Under the pieces are notes generated by a model. It was not told the origin of the DNA and made no database searches. It worked only from the letters and a program-made list of their open reading frames with translations. From Saccharibacillus soli (GTDB lineage: Bacteria; Bacillota; Bacilli; Paenibacillales; Paenibacillaceae): DNA of 64,000 nt. A program made the position numbers and the translations under genes. Of this stretch, positions 8,614 to 16,623 are shown in pieces. The stretch spans positions 992,001 through 1,056,000 of the forward strand of contig NIOB01000001.1 of NCBI GenBank assembly GCA_002189105.1. Direction: 5' to 3'. Within the stretch, counting starts at the first letter, position 1; each line of letters starts with the position of its first letter.

Positions 8614-11046
8614 ATGATGACACAAGCAAAAAGCGCGAACCTGGGGTACCCGAGAATTGGAGAAAAGCGGGAATGGAAGAAACTGTTGGAGGCTCATTGG
8701 TCGGGCAAGATCGACGAAGCCGAGCTGGAGAGCGAGACGAAAAAACTGCGTCTGAGCTACCTCAAGAAACAGCAGGATCTGAAGACGGAATGGATTCCGG
8801 TCGGCGACTTCTCTCTCTACGATCATGTACTGGACACAGCGTTCACCTTCGGACTTGTGCCGCAGCGCTTTACAGGCGGAACCAACACGGCATCGCATGA
8901 AGAGAATTGCAGCTGCGGACAGGGTGCCCATGAGGAAGAAGCCGCAATCGTCGATTCGGGCGCAGCATTTTTTGCACCGAATGAAGAAGGCGTTTATGGT
9001 CTGGATGCTTACTTCGCCGTTGCACGCGGCACGAAGGCGTTCGCCGCATCACCAATGACGAAATGGTTCGATACGAACTACCATTATATTGTGCCGGAGC
9101 TTCAAGGGCTGAAGCCCACCCTGACGCATAACCGTCCGCTGGCTTTCTATCTGGAAGCGAAGGAAGAACTGGGCATCGACGGCAAGCCAGTCATCGTGGG
9201 TCCGCTCACGCTGCTCAAGCTGGCACGCGGCATCGAAGCCGGACGCTTCGACAGCCTGCTGGATGAACTGATTCCGCTGTATGCCCAGGTGCTCAAGGAA
9301 CTGAGCGAAGCAGGTGCGCAGTGGGTGCAGATCGATGAGCCAATTCTGGTACTGGAGACAAGCGACGAAGACGCTGCACGTCTGCGGAAGATTTACGAAG
9401 CTTTTGCTGCGGCTGCCCCAGAACTGAACATTCTGCTGCAAACCTACTTTGAATCCGTATCGCGTTATGAAGAAGTCGTGCAGCTTCCGGTTCAAGCCAT
9501 TGGTCTGGACTTCGTACATGATCGTGGTCGCAACCTGGCCGCACTGGAGCAGCATGGCTTCCCGCAGGACAAGATTCTTGCCGCTGGCGTCATCGATGGT
9601 CGCAACATCTGGCGTTCCGACTTGAAAGTCAAGCTGGAGCTGCTGCGCCGCATCGAGAAAGCCGCCAATGCCAAGGAATTGTTCATTCAACCGTCTTCGA
9701 GCCTGCTGCATGTGCCGGTGACGACGCGCAGTGAAGAAGCGCTGGATGCCAAGATCAAGAATGGCCTGAGCTTCGCAGATGAGAAACTGAATGAAATCGC
9801 GGTACTGGTGAAGGCACTGAACGAAGGGGAAGAAGCCGCTGCTGCGGATATTCAGGAGAGCGTGGATGCGGTAGCCGCCCTGAACGCTTCGCCGGAGCGT
9901 AACGACGAATCGGTCCGCGATGCGCTGGGCAAACTGGATGCGAGCCGTCCGGAACGTTTGTCGCCTTATGCGGTACGTCGTGACGTACAGGCCAAGCACT
10001 GGCCGCTGCCGCTGCTGCCAACCACGACGATCGGCAGTCTGCCGCAGACAACCGAAGTACGTCAGGCTCGCAGCAAATGGAAAAAGGGCGAGTGGAGCGA
10101 GCAGCAGTACGTCGATTTCCTGCATGCTGAGACAGAACGCTGGATTCGGATTCAGGAAGAAATCGGCATCGATGTGCTGGTACACGGCGAGTTTGAACGT
10201 AACGACATGGTGGAATACTTTGGCGAACAGCTGGCCGGATTTACGACTTCTGCCTTCGCCTGGGTGCAATCGTATGGTTCCCGCTGCGTGAAGCCGCCGA
10301 TTCTGTTCGGCGACGTGAAGCTCCTTAGCCCAATGACGGTCACGGAAAGTGCGTATGCCCAATCGTTGACCGACAAGCCGGTCAAAGGCATGCTGACAGG
10401 TCCAATCACCATCTACAACTGGTCGTTCGTTCGTGACGATCTGCCGCGCTCTGTTGTACAGAACCAGATCGCTCTGGCGCTGCGTGCAGAAGTAAGCGCC
10501 CTGGAAGAAGCAGGTATTGGCATGATTCAAGTCGATGAGCCTGCCCTGCGTGAAGGTCTGCCGCTGAAACGTCAGGATTGGCAGGATTATCTCGACGATG
10601 CGGTCTATGCGTTCCGCGCTTCGACGACCAGCGTTCAGGATGAGACGCAGATCCATACGCATATGTGCTATGCCGAATTCGGTGACATTATCCAGGCCAT
10701 CTCCGATCTCGATGCAGACGTGATCTCCATCGAAGCGGCGCGCAGCCACGGTGATCTGGTCTCTGCATTTGAGGACGGCACTTATGACAAAGGCATTGGC
10801 CTGGGTGTATTCGATATTCACAGCCCGCGTCTTCCGGAGCAGACCGAGATCGAATCAATTGCCAAGCGTGCTCTGGAAGTGCTGGACCCTGCGCAATTCT
10901 GGATTAACCCGGACTGCGGTCTCAAGACGCGCCGCGAAGAAGAAGTGGTCCCTTCCCTGAAGACGATGGTTGCTTCGGCGAAAGCCCTGCGTGAGCAGTT
11001 CGCCAAGACGGCAGCCGGAGGCGCCGTAGCTGGCGGACAAGACTAA
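8614..11046 (+). CDS. metE: Cobalamin-independent methionine synthase (5-methyltetrahydropteroyltriglutamate-homocysteine methyltransferase)
   Basis: 810 residues, slightly longer than the roughly 755 of the family. Transfers the methyl group of 5-methyl-THF polyglutamate to homocysteine to make methionine, in the cytoplasm. The N-terminal half carries the usual GYPRIGEKREWKK and WIPVGDFSLYDHVLD segments. The C-terminal barrel has zinc-ligand motifs HMCY (His and Cys) and NPDCGLKTR (Cys), plus QVDEPALREG. An acidic/Ala-rich linker near 400-425 accounts for some of the extra length. AGAGAGGAAG lies 4 bases before ATG 8614 and 7 before ATG 8617, so the second ATG may be the true start. Its stop shares one base with the next gene start (TAATG), so the two are almost certainly translationally coupled: the next enzyme supplies the methyl-THF that MetE uses. 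Confidence 0.97.
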   Translation: MMTQAKSANLGYPRIGEKREWKKLLEAHWSGKIDEAELESETKKLRLSYLKKQQDLKTEWIPVGDFSLYDHVLDTAFTFGLVPQRFTGGTNTASHEENCSCGQGAHEEEAAIVDSGAAFFAPNEEGVYGLDAYFAVARGTKAFAASPMTKWFDTNYHYIVPELQGLKPTLTHNRPLAFYLEAKEELGIDGKPVIVGPLTLLKLARGIEAGRFDSLLDELIPLYAQVLKELSEAGAQWVQIDEPILVLETSDEDAARLRKIYEAFAAAAPELNILLQTYFESVSRYEEVVQLPVQAIGLDFVHDRGRNLAALEQHGFPQDKILAAGVIDGRNIWRSDLKVKLELLRRIEKAANAKELFIQPSSSLLHVPVTTRSEEALDAKIKNGLSFADEKLNEIAVLVKALNEGEEAAAADIQESVDAVAALNASPERNDESVRDALGKLDASRPERLSPYAVRRDVQAKHWPLPLLPTTTIGSLPQTTEVRQARSKWKKGEWSEQQYVDFLHAETERWIRIQEEIGIDVLVHGEFERNDMVEYFGEQLAGFTTSAFAWVQSYGSRCVKPPILFGDVKLLSPMTVTESAYAQSLTDKPVKGMLTGPITIYNWSFVRDDLPRSVVQNQIALALRAEVSALEEAGIGMIQVDEPALREGLPLKRQDWQDYLDDAVYAFRASTTSVQDETQIHTHMCYAEFGDIIQAISDLDADVISIEAARSHGDLVSAFEDGTYDKGIGLGVFDIHSPRLPEQTEIESIAKRALEVLDPAQFWINPDCGLKTRREEEVVPSLKTMVASAKALREQFAKTAAGGAVAGGQD

Positions 11047-12947
11047 TGGGACTGCTCGACGAACTGCGCACAAGAGTGGTCGTCGCCGACGGCGCGATGG
11101 GGACGCTGCTGTATCTGAACGGCATCGACCGCTGCTTCGAAGAGCTGAACCTGACCCGCCCGGAGCAGGTACGCCAGATTCATCAGGCGTACCTCGGAGC
11201 GGGAGCCGAAGTGATCCAGACCAATACGTATGCCGCCAACGATCACAAGCTGAAACGTTACAATCTTGAGTATGAACTGGAAGCGATCAACCGGGCGGGT
11301 GCCCGGTTGGCCCGCTCTGCTGCACAGGGAACCGGTGCGTATGTGCTGGGGACTGTCGGGGGAATCCGCAGTACCAAGCCTGGCGAAGTCACGCTTGGCG
11401 AGATTCAACGCAGCAATGAACGTCAGATCGATGCTCTGCTTTCGGAAGGCGTGGATGGTCTGCTGCTGGAGACTTTCTACGATCCCGAGGAGCTGCGAGC
11501 CACCTTGACCCTGGCTCGGAAGAAGACGGAGCTGCCGATTGTCGCGCAGGTCTCCACCCAGGATTCCGGCTATTTGCAAGATGGAAGCACGCTGGCCGAG
11601 ATGTTTGCCATTCTCGAAGGTCTGGGCGCAGACGTTGTGGGTCTGAACTGCCGACTGGGTCCTTTCCATATGACACGTTATCTCAAGCAGGTGCCGCTGC
11701 CCAAACATGCGTATCTCTCCGCTTATCCCAACGCGGGTCTTCCCGAGTATAACGAAGGCCGTCTGCGTTACCGTTCAGGAGCCGATTATTTTGGAAAAAG
11801 TGCGCTTGATCTGCGGGACGAAGGCGTACGTTTGATTGGAGGATGCTGCGGAACAACACCGGAACACGTAGCTGCGATGGTGGAAGCGGTGAAGGGAACG
11901 TCACCTGTGACCGATAAAATTCTGGAAGCGCTTCCTGGAGGATTGGGGCAAGCGGAAGGAAGAATCGAGATTCGGGAAAGAGCAGAAGAACTGGCAGGAG
12001 CAGGAGTTGTCCCACCTGCGGGCAAACGATTTCATGAACTGACAGCCGCCAAAGACCATTCGGTAATTGTAGAGCTGGACCCGCCGCGTACGCTGCGTAC
12101 GGAAGGATTCTTCAAAGGCGTTCAAGCGCTCAAGGAAGCCGGAATCGATGCGCTGACGATGGCTGACAATTCGCTGGCAAGTCCACGAATCGCCAATGAA
12201 TCGCTGGCCGCTGTCGTCAAAGACAAATATGGCGTCAAGCCGCTTGTCCACGTCGCCTGCCGGGATCGCAATATGATTGGCTTGCAGTCCCACCTTATGG
12301 GACTTGCTGCTTCTGGCATCAATCAGATGATCGCCATTACCGGGGACCCCTCCAAGGTGGGCGATGTGCCGGGCGCGACCTCCGTTTACGATTACAATTC
12401 GTTTGATCTGATTAAGCTCTGCAAACAGTTCAATGAAGGCAGACTGCCTTCGGGACGTTCGCTTGGGATTCGAGCCGACTTCTCGGTCGGAGCGGCCTTC
12501 GACCCGAATGTCCGTCATCTGGATAAAGGCGTACTGCGTCTGGAGAAGAAGATTGCGGCGGGAGCCGACTATTTTATGACCCAGCCTGTGTATGACGAGA
12601 AGCGGATCGAAGAATTGTATCAGGCGACCAAGCACATCAAGCAGCAGATCTTCATTGGCATTATGCCGCTTATTAGCGCACAGAACGCTTCGTTCCTGCA
12701 TAACGAAGTGCCGGGGATTCGGCTGACCGACCAGGTGCTGGAACGGATGCAGCGTTATGAGCATGACAAGGAAGCCGCCATGCGTGAAGGCATGAATATT
12801 GCCAAGTCTTTGATTGATGTGGTGCTGGAATATTTCGGCGGGGTCTATATCATGACTCCATTCCTGCGGTACGAACAGTCGGCGGAGCTGACACGTTACG
12901 TGCATGAAGCAGCGGCCAAACGAGCGAACACGCGGCTGGTGCAATAA
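11046..12947 (+). CDS. yitJ: Bifunctional homocysteine S-methyltransferase / 5,10-methylenetetrahydrofolate reductase
   Basis: 633 residues in two domains. Residues 1-290 form a homocysteine S-methyltransferase barrel, with ADGAMGT at the start and the zinc-binding GGCCGT motif near 260. From about 330 to the end is a MetF-type FAD-dependent reductase (IVELDPPRT, TMADNS, MIAITGDPSK, DYFMTQPVYD). This is the architecture of B. subtilis YitJ, which reduces methylene-THF to methyl-THF and carries a methyltransferase half. The start ATG overlaps the metE stop by one base, and the gene has no separate strong ribosome site. Product supply and use are thus encoded in one transcript. It ends in a shared bidirectional terminator. 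Whether the N-terminal half is active here cannot be judged from sequence, but its zinc cysteines are intact. Confidence 0.93.
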   Translation: MGLLDELRTRVVVADGAMGTLLYLNGIDRCFEELNLTRPEQVRQIHQAYLGAGAEVIQTNTYAANDHKLKRYNLEYELEAINRAGARLARSAAQGTGAYVLGTVGGIRSTKPGEVTLGEIQRSNERQIDALLSEGVDGLLLETFYDPEELRATLTLARKKTELPIVAQVSTQDSGYLQDGSTLAEMFAILEGLGADVVGLNCRLGPFHMTRYLKQVPLPKHAYLSAYPNAGLPEYNEGRLRYRSGADYFGKSALDLRDEGVRLIGGCCGTTPEHVAAMVEAVKGTSPVTDKILEALPGGLGQAEGRIEIRERAEELAGAGVVPPAGKRFHELTAAKDHSVIVELDPPRTLRTEGFFKGVQALKEAGIDALTMADNSLASPRIANESLAAVVKDKYGVKPLVHVACRDRNMIGLQSHLMGLAASGINQMIAITGDPSKVGDVPGATSVYDYNSFDLIKLCKQFNEGRLPSGRSLGIRADFSVGAAFDPNVRHLDKGVLRLEKKIAAGADYFMTQPVYDEKRIEELYQATKHIKQQIFIGIMPLISAQNASFLHNEVPGIRLTDQVLERMQRYEHDKEAAMREGMNIAKSLIDVVLEYFGGVYIMTPFLRYEQSAELTRYVHEAAAKRANTRLVQ

Positions 12948-13004
12948 CAAGCTGCGGCTTTAATGGAGGGCTGTTCCTAAAGCGTATTAGCCAAATATTC
13001 AACC

Positions 13005-13053
13005 CAAAAAAGCGTTCCGTCGTTTGCCTGAGCAAACGTACCGGAGCGCTTTT
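13005..13053. terminator. Bidirectional terminator between yitJ-like and CBS genes
   Basis: AAAAAGCG...CGTTTGC loop GCAAACG...CGCTTTT: a long interrupted stem with A-run on the left and T-run on the right, serving two converging genes. Confidence 0.8.
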
Positions 13054-13077
13054 GGTGTGCGGAGTACAAACTCAATA

Positions 13078-13482
13078 TTAGTCCATAATCCCGTCATTGT
13101 AATAGTTGATGATGTCTCTGCGGCGAATGATGCCGAGGAAGATGCCGTCGTGATCGGTGACAGGGACGAAGTTCTGGTCAGCAGCAAGCGTCAGCATGTC
13201 TTCCATATCCGCATCGATCACAACAGATTCATTGTGCCGATAGCGCTTGATGCTGCTCAGAGGAACCTCCGCCATGGTGCTCAGATCGAAATTGAACGTA
13301 TTTTTCAGTTTCCAGAGCAGATCGCCTTCCGAGAGCGTTCCGACATAACGGCCTTCTTCGTCGATGATCGGCACGGCGGAATAGTGATTTTTCTCAAGCA
13401 GATCCATCGCTTCCATCATGCTTGCGGAAGAGGGGATATGCTTGACTTGATCTTTGGGCAGCAGAAAACGCGAGACTTCCAT
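13078..13482 (-). CDS. Paired CBS-domain protein (DarB/CbpB-like size)
   Basis: 134 residues made almost wholly of two CBS domains, about 14-62 (SAVPIIDEEGRYVGTLSEGD) and 75-131 (FVPVTDHDGIFLGIIRRRD). CBS pairs bind adenine nucleotides and act as sensors. The size and stand-alone form resemble the Bacillales c-di-AMP receptor DarB (YkuL) / CbpB, but I cannot establish orthology from sequence alone. TAGGAGTGGATACATATT precedes the ATG. The gene is monocistronic, convergent with yitJ-like and divergent from 13650. Soluble and cytoplasmic. The domain call is firm; the ligand is an inference. Confidence 0.8.
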   Translation of the reverse strand: MEVSRFLLPKDQVKHIPSSASMMEAMDLLEKNHYSAVPIIDEEGRYVGTLSEGDLLWKLKNTFNFDLSTMAEVPLSSIKRYRHNESVVIDADMEDMLTLAADQNFVPVTDHDGIFLGIIRRRDIINYYNDGIMD

Positions 13483-13573
13483 AATATGTATCCACTCCTA
13501 ACCGTCGAATTTCCTAAACCCTTATCTCTATTAAAACATAGTTGAGGATTTTTTTGAACGCTTGGCGGGTTAT

Positions 13574-13602
13574 ACGACAAAAGCGTAACTATTTCGTATA
13601 GT
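13574..13602 (+). promoter_or_regulatory. Possible promoter for the 13650 gene
   Basis: ACGACA (13574-13579) and TATAGT (13597-13602) at 17-base spacing, 48 bases before the start codon. The -35 matches only 4 of 6. Confidence 0.35.
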
Positions 13603-13649
13603 CCGGCGTTCATGGGTCAGGGGAAGAGGCAGGAGAGTAGGCGATTGAG

Positions 13650-14129
13650 ATGAAGAAGTTATCGGTGTTAAGCCTGCGTAAGCAGACCAGAAAGGGTTAT
13701 CCATGCGACTTTGATTATGCGGAGTTTCTGATTGATGGACAGCCGCTAATGGAAACGGTCCGTAAGCAGTATCCTCATCTTGATGACATCGGATGCCTGG
13801 GCTGGGGAACGGAAGAAGTTCAGTGTGGGAATCAGAATCGGCTGCTGCTGATCGGTGAAGCCGATTTTCCGCATAACCGTCGTTCGCTCTATATTTGTCC
13901 AGCGTGTGGAGATCTGGGCTGCGGAGCCGTATCGATTCGGATTGAACGAGCGAACGGATGCTTCATCTGGCAGGAGTTTGGTGTACAGAGTGTCGAAGAT
14001 TCAAGAAATTCGCTGACGCTTCTGAACGGTATAGGGCCTTTTTACTTTGCAGAGGATGCTTATCGGGATACCATTTGTTCGGCCTATGGGCTTGGCGGCT
14101 TCCGGCAGCCTGCGATTACTGACGAGTAA
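13650..14129 (+). CDS. Unknown protein with CxxC metal-site-like motif
   Basis: 159 residues that I do not recognise. Around residues 83-92 stands CPACGDLGCG, a CxxC pair plus a third Cys that could form a small zinc or redox site; further Cys occur at 19, 49, 59 and near 133. There is no signal peptide and no membrane segment, so it is expected in the cytoplasm. A terminal acidic/aromatic stretch (GPFYFAEDAYRD) is present. AGGAGAGTAGGCG lies ahead of the ATG. It is followed after 86 bases by a SUKH-family gene on the same strand and the two may be cotranscribed; proteins of this kind often occur next to SUKH genes, but that is only a weak clue. Coding quality is good; function unknown. Confidence 0.7.
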   Translation: MKKLSVLSLRKQTRKGYPCDFDYAEFLIDGQPLMETVRKQYPHLDDIGCLGWGTEEVQCGNQNRLLLIGEADFPHNRRSLYICPACGDLGCGAVSIRIERANGCFIWQEFGVQSVEDSRNSLTLLNGIGPFYFAEDAYRDTICSAYGLGGFRQPAITDE

Positions 14130-14215
14130 TGTCAATCGATGGCGACAAGTGACTTCAACTTTGGTTTATGAGCCACTTGGAGCCTCTATTCTGATCTGGA
14201 AAGGGTGAAGCGATC

Positions 14216-14692
14216 GTGTCAGAAGTCCTCTACGAAACATTAAGCCAGCGGCTGGATCGATTCCCTGGCAGCAAGCGTCGAACGATGGAGTCGGTTGAAC
14301 CGGCGTGGATTGCCGAAGCGGAAGCGGAGTTGGGTTACCGTCTGCCAGATTCGTATATCTGGTGGCTTCAGGAATTTGGTTCTTTTACGGTGAGCGGTTC
14401 GTGGATCTATACGCTTGTGCCGCCAGAACATCGGGACCTGGCAGACGACGATCTGCTGTACAATCATCGGTTGAATATTGCAGCAGACTGGCGACCGGCA
14501 GGGCGGCTGTACATCTTCACACCGGATGCAGATGAAGACTTTTATTTCGATGTCTCAGCACCGATTACCGAAGCGGGTGTGCCCGTCGAATATCCAGTCA
14601 TGCGTTTCGACCATCTGATGGGAGAAGCAGAACTCTACGCGGACAGCTTTGCTGGATTTCTGGAGCAGCTCTTGCAGGAGCGAGGGTATTAA
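14216..14692 (+). CDS. SMI1/KNR4 (SUKH) family protein
   Basis: 158 residues starting at GTG, with AAAGGGTGAAG upstream. The segment WIAEAEAELGYRLPDSYIWW followed by LQEFG near residues 28-55 is the hallmark of SUKH/SMI1-KNR4 proteins. Many SUKH proteins are immunity proteins against secreted or contact-dependent toxins, while others have unknown roles in Bacillales. No toxin gene (LXG, YeeF, WXG or Rhs type) is seen in this window, so an orphan immunity role or another function is possible. Cytoplasmic, no membrane segments. It follows the unknown 13650 gene and ends before a strong terminator. Confidence 0.8.
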   Translation: MSEVLYETLSQRLDRFPGSKRRTMESVEPAWIAEAEAELGYRLPDSYIWWLQEFGSFTVSGSWIYTLVPPEHRDLADDDLLYNHRLNIAADWRPAGRLYIFTPDADEDFYFDVSAPITEAGVPVEYPVMRFDHLMGEAELYADSFAGFLEQLLQERGY

Positions 14693-14728
14693 GCGGTAGC
14701 ATGAGCTTGTAAGAGACGTTTCGCATCC

Positions 14729-14769
14729 AAAGATCGCGGCTGCGCATGGGCGCAGCCGCGATCTTTTTT
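14729..14769 (+). terminator. Strong terminator after the SUKH gene
   Basis: A stem of about 16 bp (AAGATCGCGGCTGCGC with its complement), short ATG-type loop, then six T. It lies between converging SUKH and pucR genes and may stop both. Confidence 0.9.
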
Positions 14770-14817
14770 GTCATATTTGGATTCTGTGATGCTCTGCATT
14801 TCTCTACGGTCACTGCA

Positions 14818-16452
14818 TCAGCTATCCGAGCTTCGACTCTCGGGCAGCAGTGCCTTGATTCGGAACGCCATGCGCAGCCGCAGTGTCTCTTCCGGATCTT
14901 TTAGGCTGCGCCCGATAATCTCTTCGCATTTTTCCAGTCGGTAGATGACCGTGTTGCGATGGATGTACAGGCGCTTCGCCGTCTCGGCCAGCTGGCAGTG
15001 GGTCTCCAGATAGACGGATAACGTCTGAAGCAGCATATGATGATCCTTGAGCGTCTCATCGGTGAACCCCTGCATCGTATCCGCATAAAATTTGCGCAGA
15101 TGATCGTAAGGGATCATGCGCAGGATCTCTGGCACTTCCTTGGGCTGATACAGCTCGATAAAACGCGTCTTGCCCGCCATGCCCGCGAAATACAGCGCTT
15201 CGTTGGCTTCCTTGTAAGAGACGGGAATATGCACAAGCGGCTGGGCGTAGCTGCTTAATCCAAACGACAGCTCCGAACCGTAATACATCGCAATCCGGCT
15301 TTGCAGACGTTCCAGCAGGGCGAAAAACGCGGATTCAACCGTTTTCCAATCTTCGGTCAGCGGCATGAGCAGTACGTAGGCTTGGTCATGCGTGAACAGA
15401 TGAACGGGCTGTCGATAGGGACTCAGCTCGGCTTCGAGATGTTCGGCAATTCGGTCCTGTTCGGCTTTGTACTGCATGAAGGAGAGCGTCTTGTCTGTTC
15501 CATCCAGCTTGCCTACCGCACACACATAACGCTGATCGCCGGATAAGCCGAACTCGCGTCCACGGCTGGCGATCTCTTCACTGCCCGAGAACGTTCCTCC
15601 AATAAAGTTGGCAAAAAACTCATTTTGGATGCGGCGGCGATTCTGCTTGAGTGCATTTTCTTTCATGAGTTCAAACGCAATGACATTGGTGGCCTGTTCG
15701 ACGGTCAGGATCGATGAACGTTCGGAGGGAGGGATCAGACCTTCGATGCACAGATAATGAAGCTGGCGATGCGTATAGACGGGGAACAGCGTCAGCGTCT
15801 CGCGTTCTTCATCCAGCAGCGAGAACGCCGAGAAGACCGAAGGAGCGGCGTGGAATCGACTTCCGCCAACCAGCAGCGCTTCAAGCCGGGAAGCGGTGGC
15901 GGGCCGGGTGAATTTTCCCGTGATCGGCTGAAGGTAAGGACCCAACAGCAGCACGGGAAGCCGCAGCAGCGTCGAGAGCTGATCGAGCAGCTTGGCGATG
16001 CCCTGACCGCTCATGATCTGCTGGGTGAATTGGCGGTGCGTCTGCATCGCGTTATGCAGCTCTGTTGTCCGCACGTCGAGGATATGACTGAGCGCTTTGT
16101 TGACCAGATCGCCAAGCGAAGGATCGACAGGCAGCTCCAGCAGCGGCAGATTCAACTCGTCCGCCAATCGAACGGCTGAATCCGGCATTCCGCCCAGGAA
16201 TCGCTTGCTCTTGATGCCCAGCGCCGCACAATTTTGCCGACTCATCTGCCGGATCAATTCCAGCAGGGCTTCCAGATCATCTTTGAAATGAAAAGCGGTC
16301 GTAATCAATAATTCATTTGATTTGAGATAAGGAATGATGTCGGGAGCATCCATCATGTTGACGGTGTGGACTTCGTGATTCAAGCCCTTTCCTCCCGCAG
16401 TGATGACAGTTCCGTCAAATATGGGCAGCTTTAGTAGATCACCTAACTTCAT
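14818..16452 (-). CDS. pucR: PucR-family transcriptional regulator of purine catabolism
   Basis: 544 residues. The N-terminal PucR domain (about 1-125; GDLLKLPIFDGTVITAGGKG and NMMDAPDIIPYL) is followed by a GGDEF-like middle region and a C-terminal PucR-type helix-turn-helix (about 475-535) containing LAETAKRLYIHRNTVIYRLE. This is the layout of B. subtilis PucR, which responds to allantoin-type signals and controls the puc genes. It is divergent from the allantoate amidohydrolase gene; the 150-base gap holds its promoter, a GlnR/TnrA-like box and a PucR-box-like sequence. GGGAGCGAG precedes the ATG. The family call is firm; target genes are inferred from position. Confidence 0.93.
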   Translation of the reverse strand: MKLGDLLKLPIFDGTVITAGGKGLNHEVHTVNMMDAPDIIPYLKSNELLITTAFHFKDDLEALLELIRQMSRQNCAALGIKSKRFLGGMPDSAVRLADELNLPLLELPVDPSLGDLVNKALSHILDVRTTELHNAMQTHRQFTQQIMSGQGIAKLLDQLSTLLRLPVLLLGPYLQPITGKFTRPATASRLEALLVGGSRFHAAPSVFSAFSLLDEERETLTLFPVYTHRQLHYLCIEGLIPPSERSSILTVEQATNVIAFELMKENALKQNRRRIQNEFFANFIGGTFSGSEEIASRGREFGLSGDQRYVCAVGKLDGTDKTLSFMQYKAEQDRIAEHLEAELSPYRQPVHLFTHDQAYVLLMPLTEDWKTVESAFFALLERLQSRIAMYYGSELSFGLSSYAQPLVHIPVSYKEANEALYFAGMAGKTRFIELYQPKEVPEILRMIPYDHLRKFYADTMQGFTDETLKDHHMLLQTLSVYLETHCQLAETAKRLYIHRNTVIYRLEKCEEIIGRSLKDPEETLRLRMAFRIKALLPESRSSDS

Positions 16453-16461
16453 ATTTCTCGC

Positions 16462-16474
16462 TCCCTTTGGTTAA
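16462..16474 (+). promoter_or_regulatory. PucR-box-like sequence in pucR leader
   Basis: TCCCTTTGGTTAA matches the core CNTTGGTTAA of the B. subtilis PucR box (recalled as WWWCNTTGGTTAA) in every fixed position; two of the three W positions are C. It lies between the pucR promoter and its start codon, fitting autoregulation. A weaker copy (CACCGGTTAA, 16578-16587) lies near pucF. Confidence 0.5.
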
Positions 16475-16533
16475 CATGTCCAATAAATCATCCAATTCTT
16501 CTACACTTCCGTGAATGATTTCCGTGATGTTTT

Positions 16534-16563
16534 ATTCTACAATTAATTTATGACATTTGCCAA
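16534..16563 (-). promoter_or_regulatory. Predicted pucR promoter
   Basis: On the minus strand, -35 TTGGCA (16563-16558) and -10 TAGAAT (16539-16534) at 18-base spacing, 5 of 6 in each hexamer. Start of transcription would be near 16527. Confidence 0.5.
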
Positions 16564-16579
16564 GTTAAATAAACTAACA
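16563..16579. promoter_or_regulatory. GlnR/TnrA-type box between pucR and pucF
   Basis: AGTTAAATAAACTAACA fits TGTNA-N7-TNACA in all but the first base. Its centre is about 44 bases upstream of the predicted pucR start of transcription, a typical activator position, and it is upstream of the pucF TATACT -10-like sequence (16594-16599). Confidence 0.5.
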
Positions 16580-16623
16580 CCGGTTAATAAGCTTATACTG
16601 CCGGAATGGGGGAGATTGCATTG

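Noticed and set aside
9049-10821. 590-codon minus-strand frame opposite metE
   Set aside because: Shadow of metE with no ribosome site and no recognisable domain.
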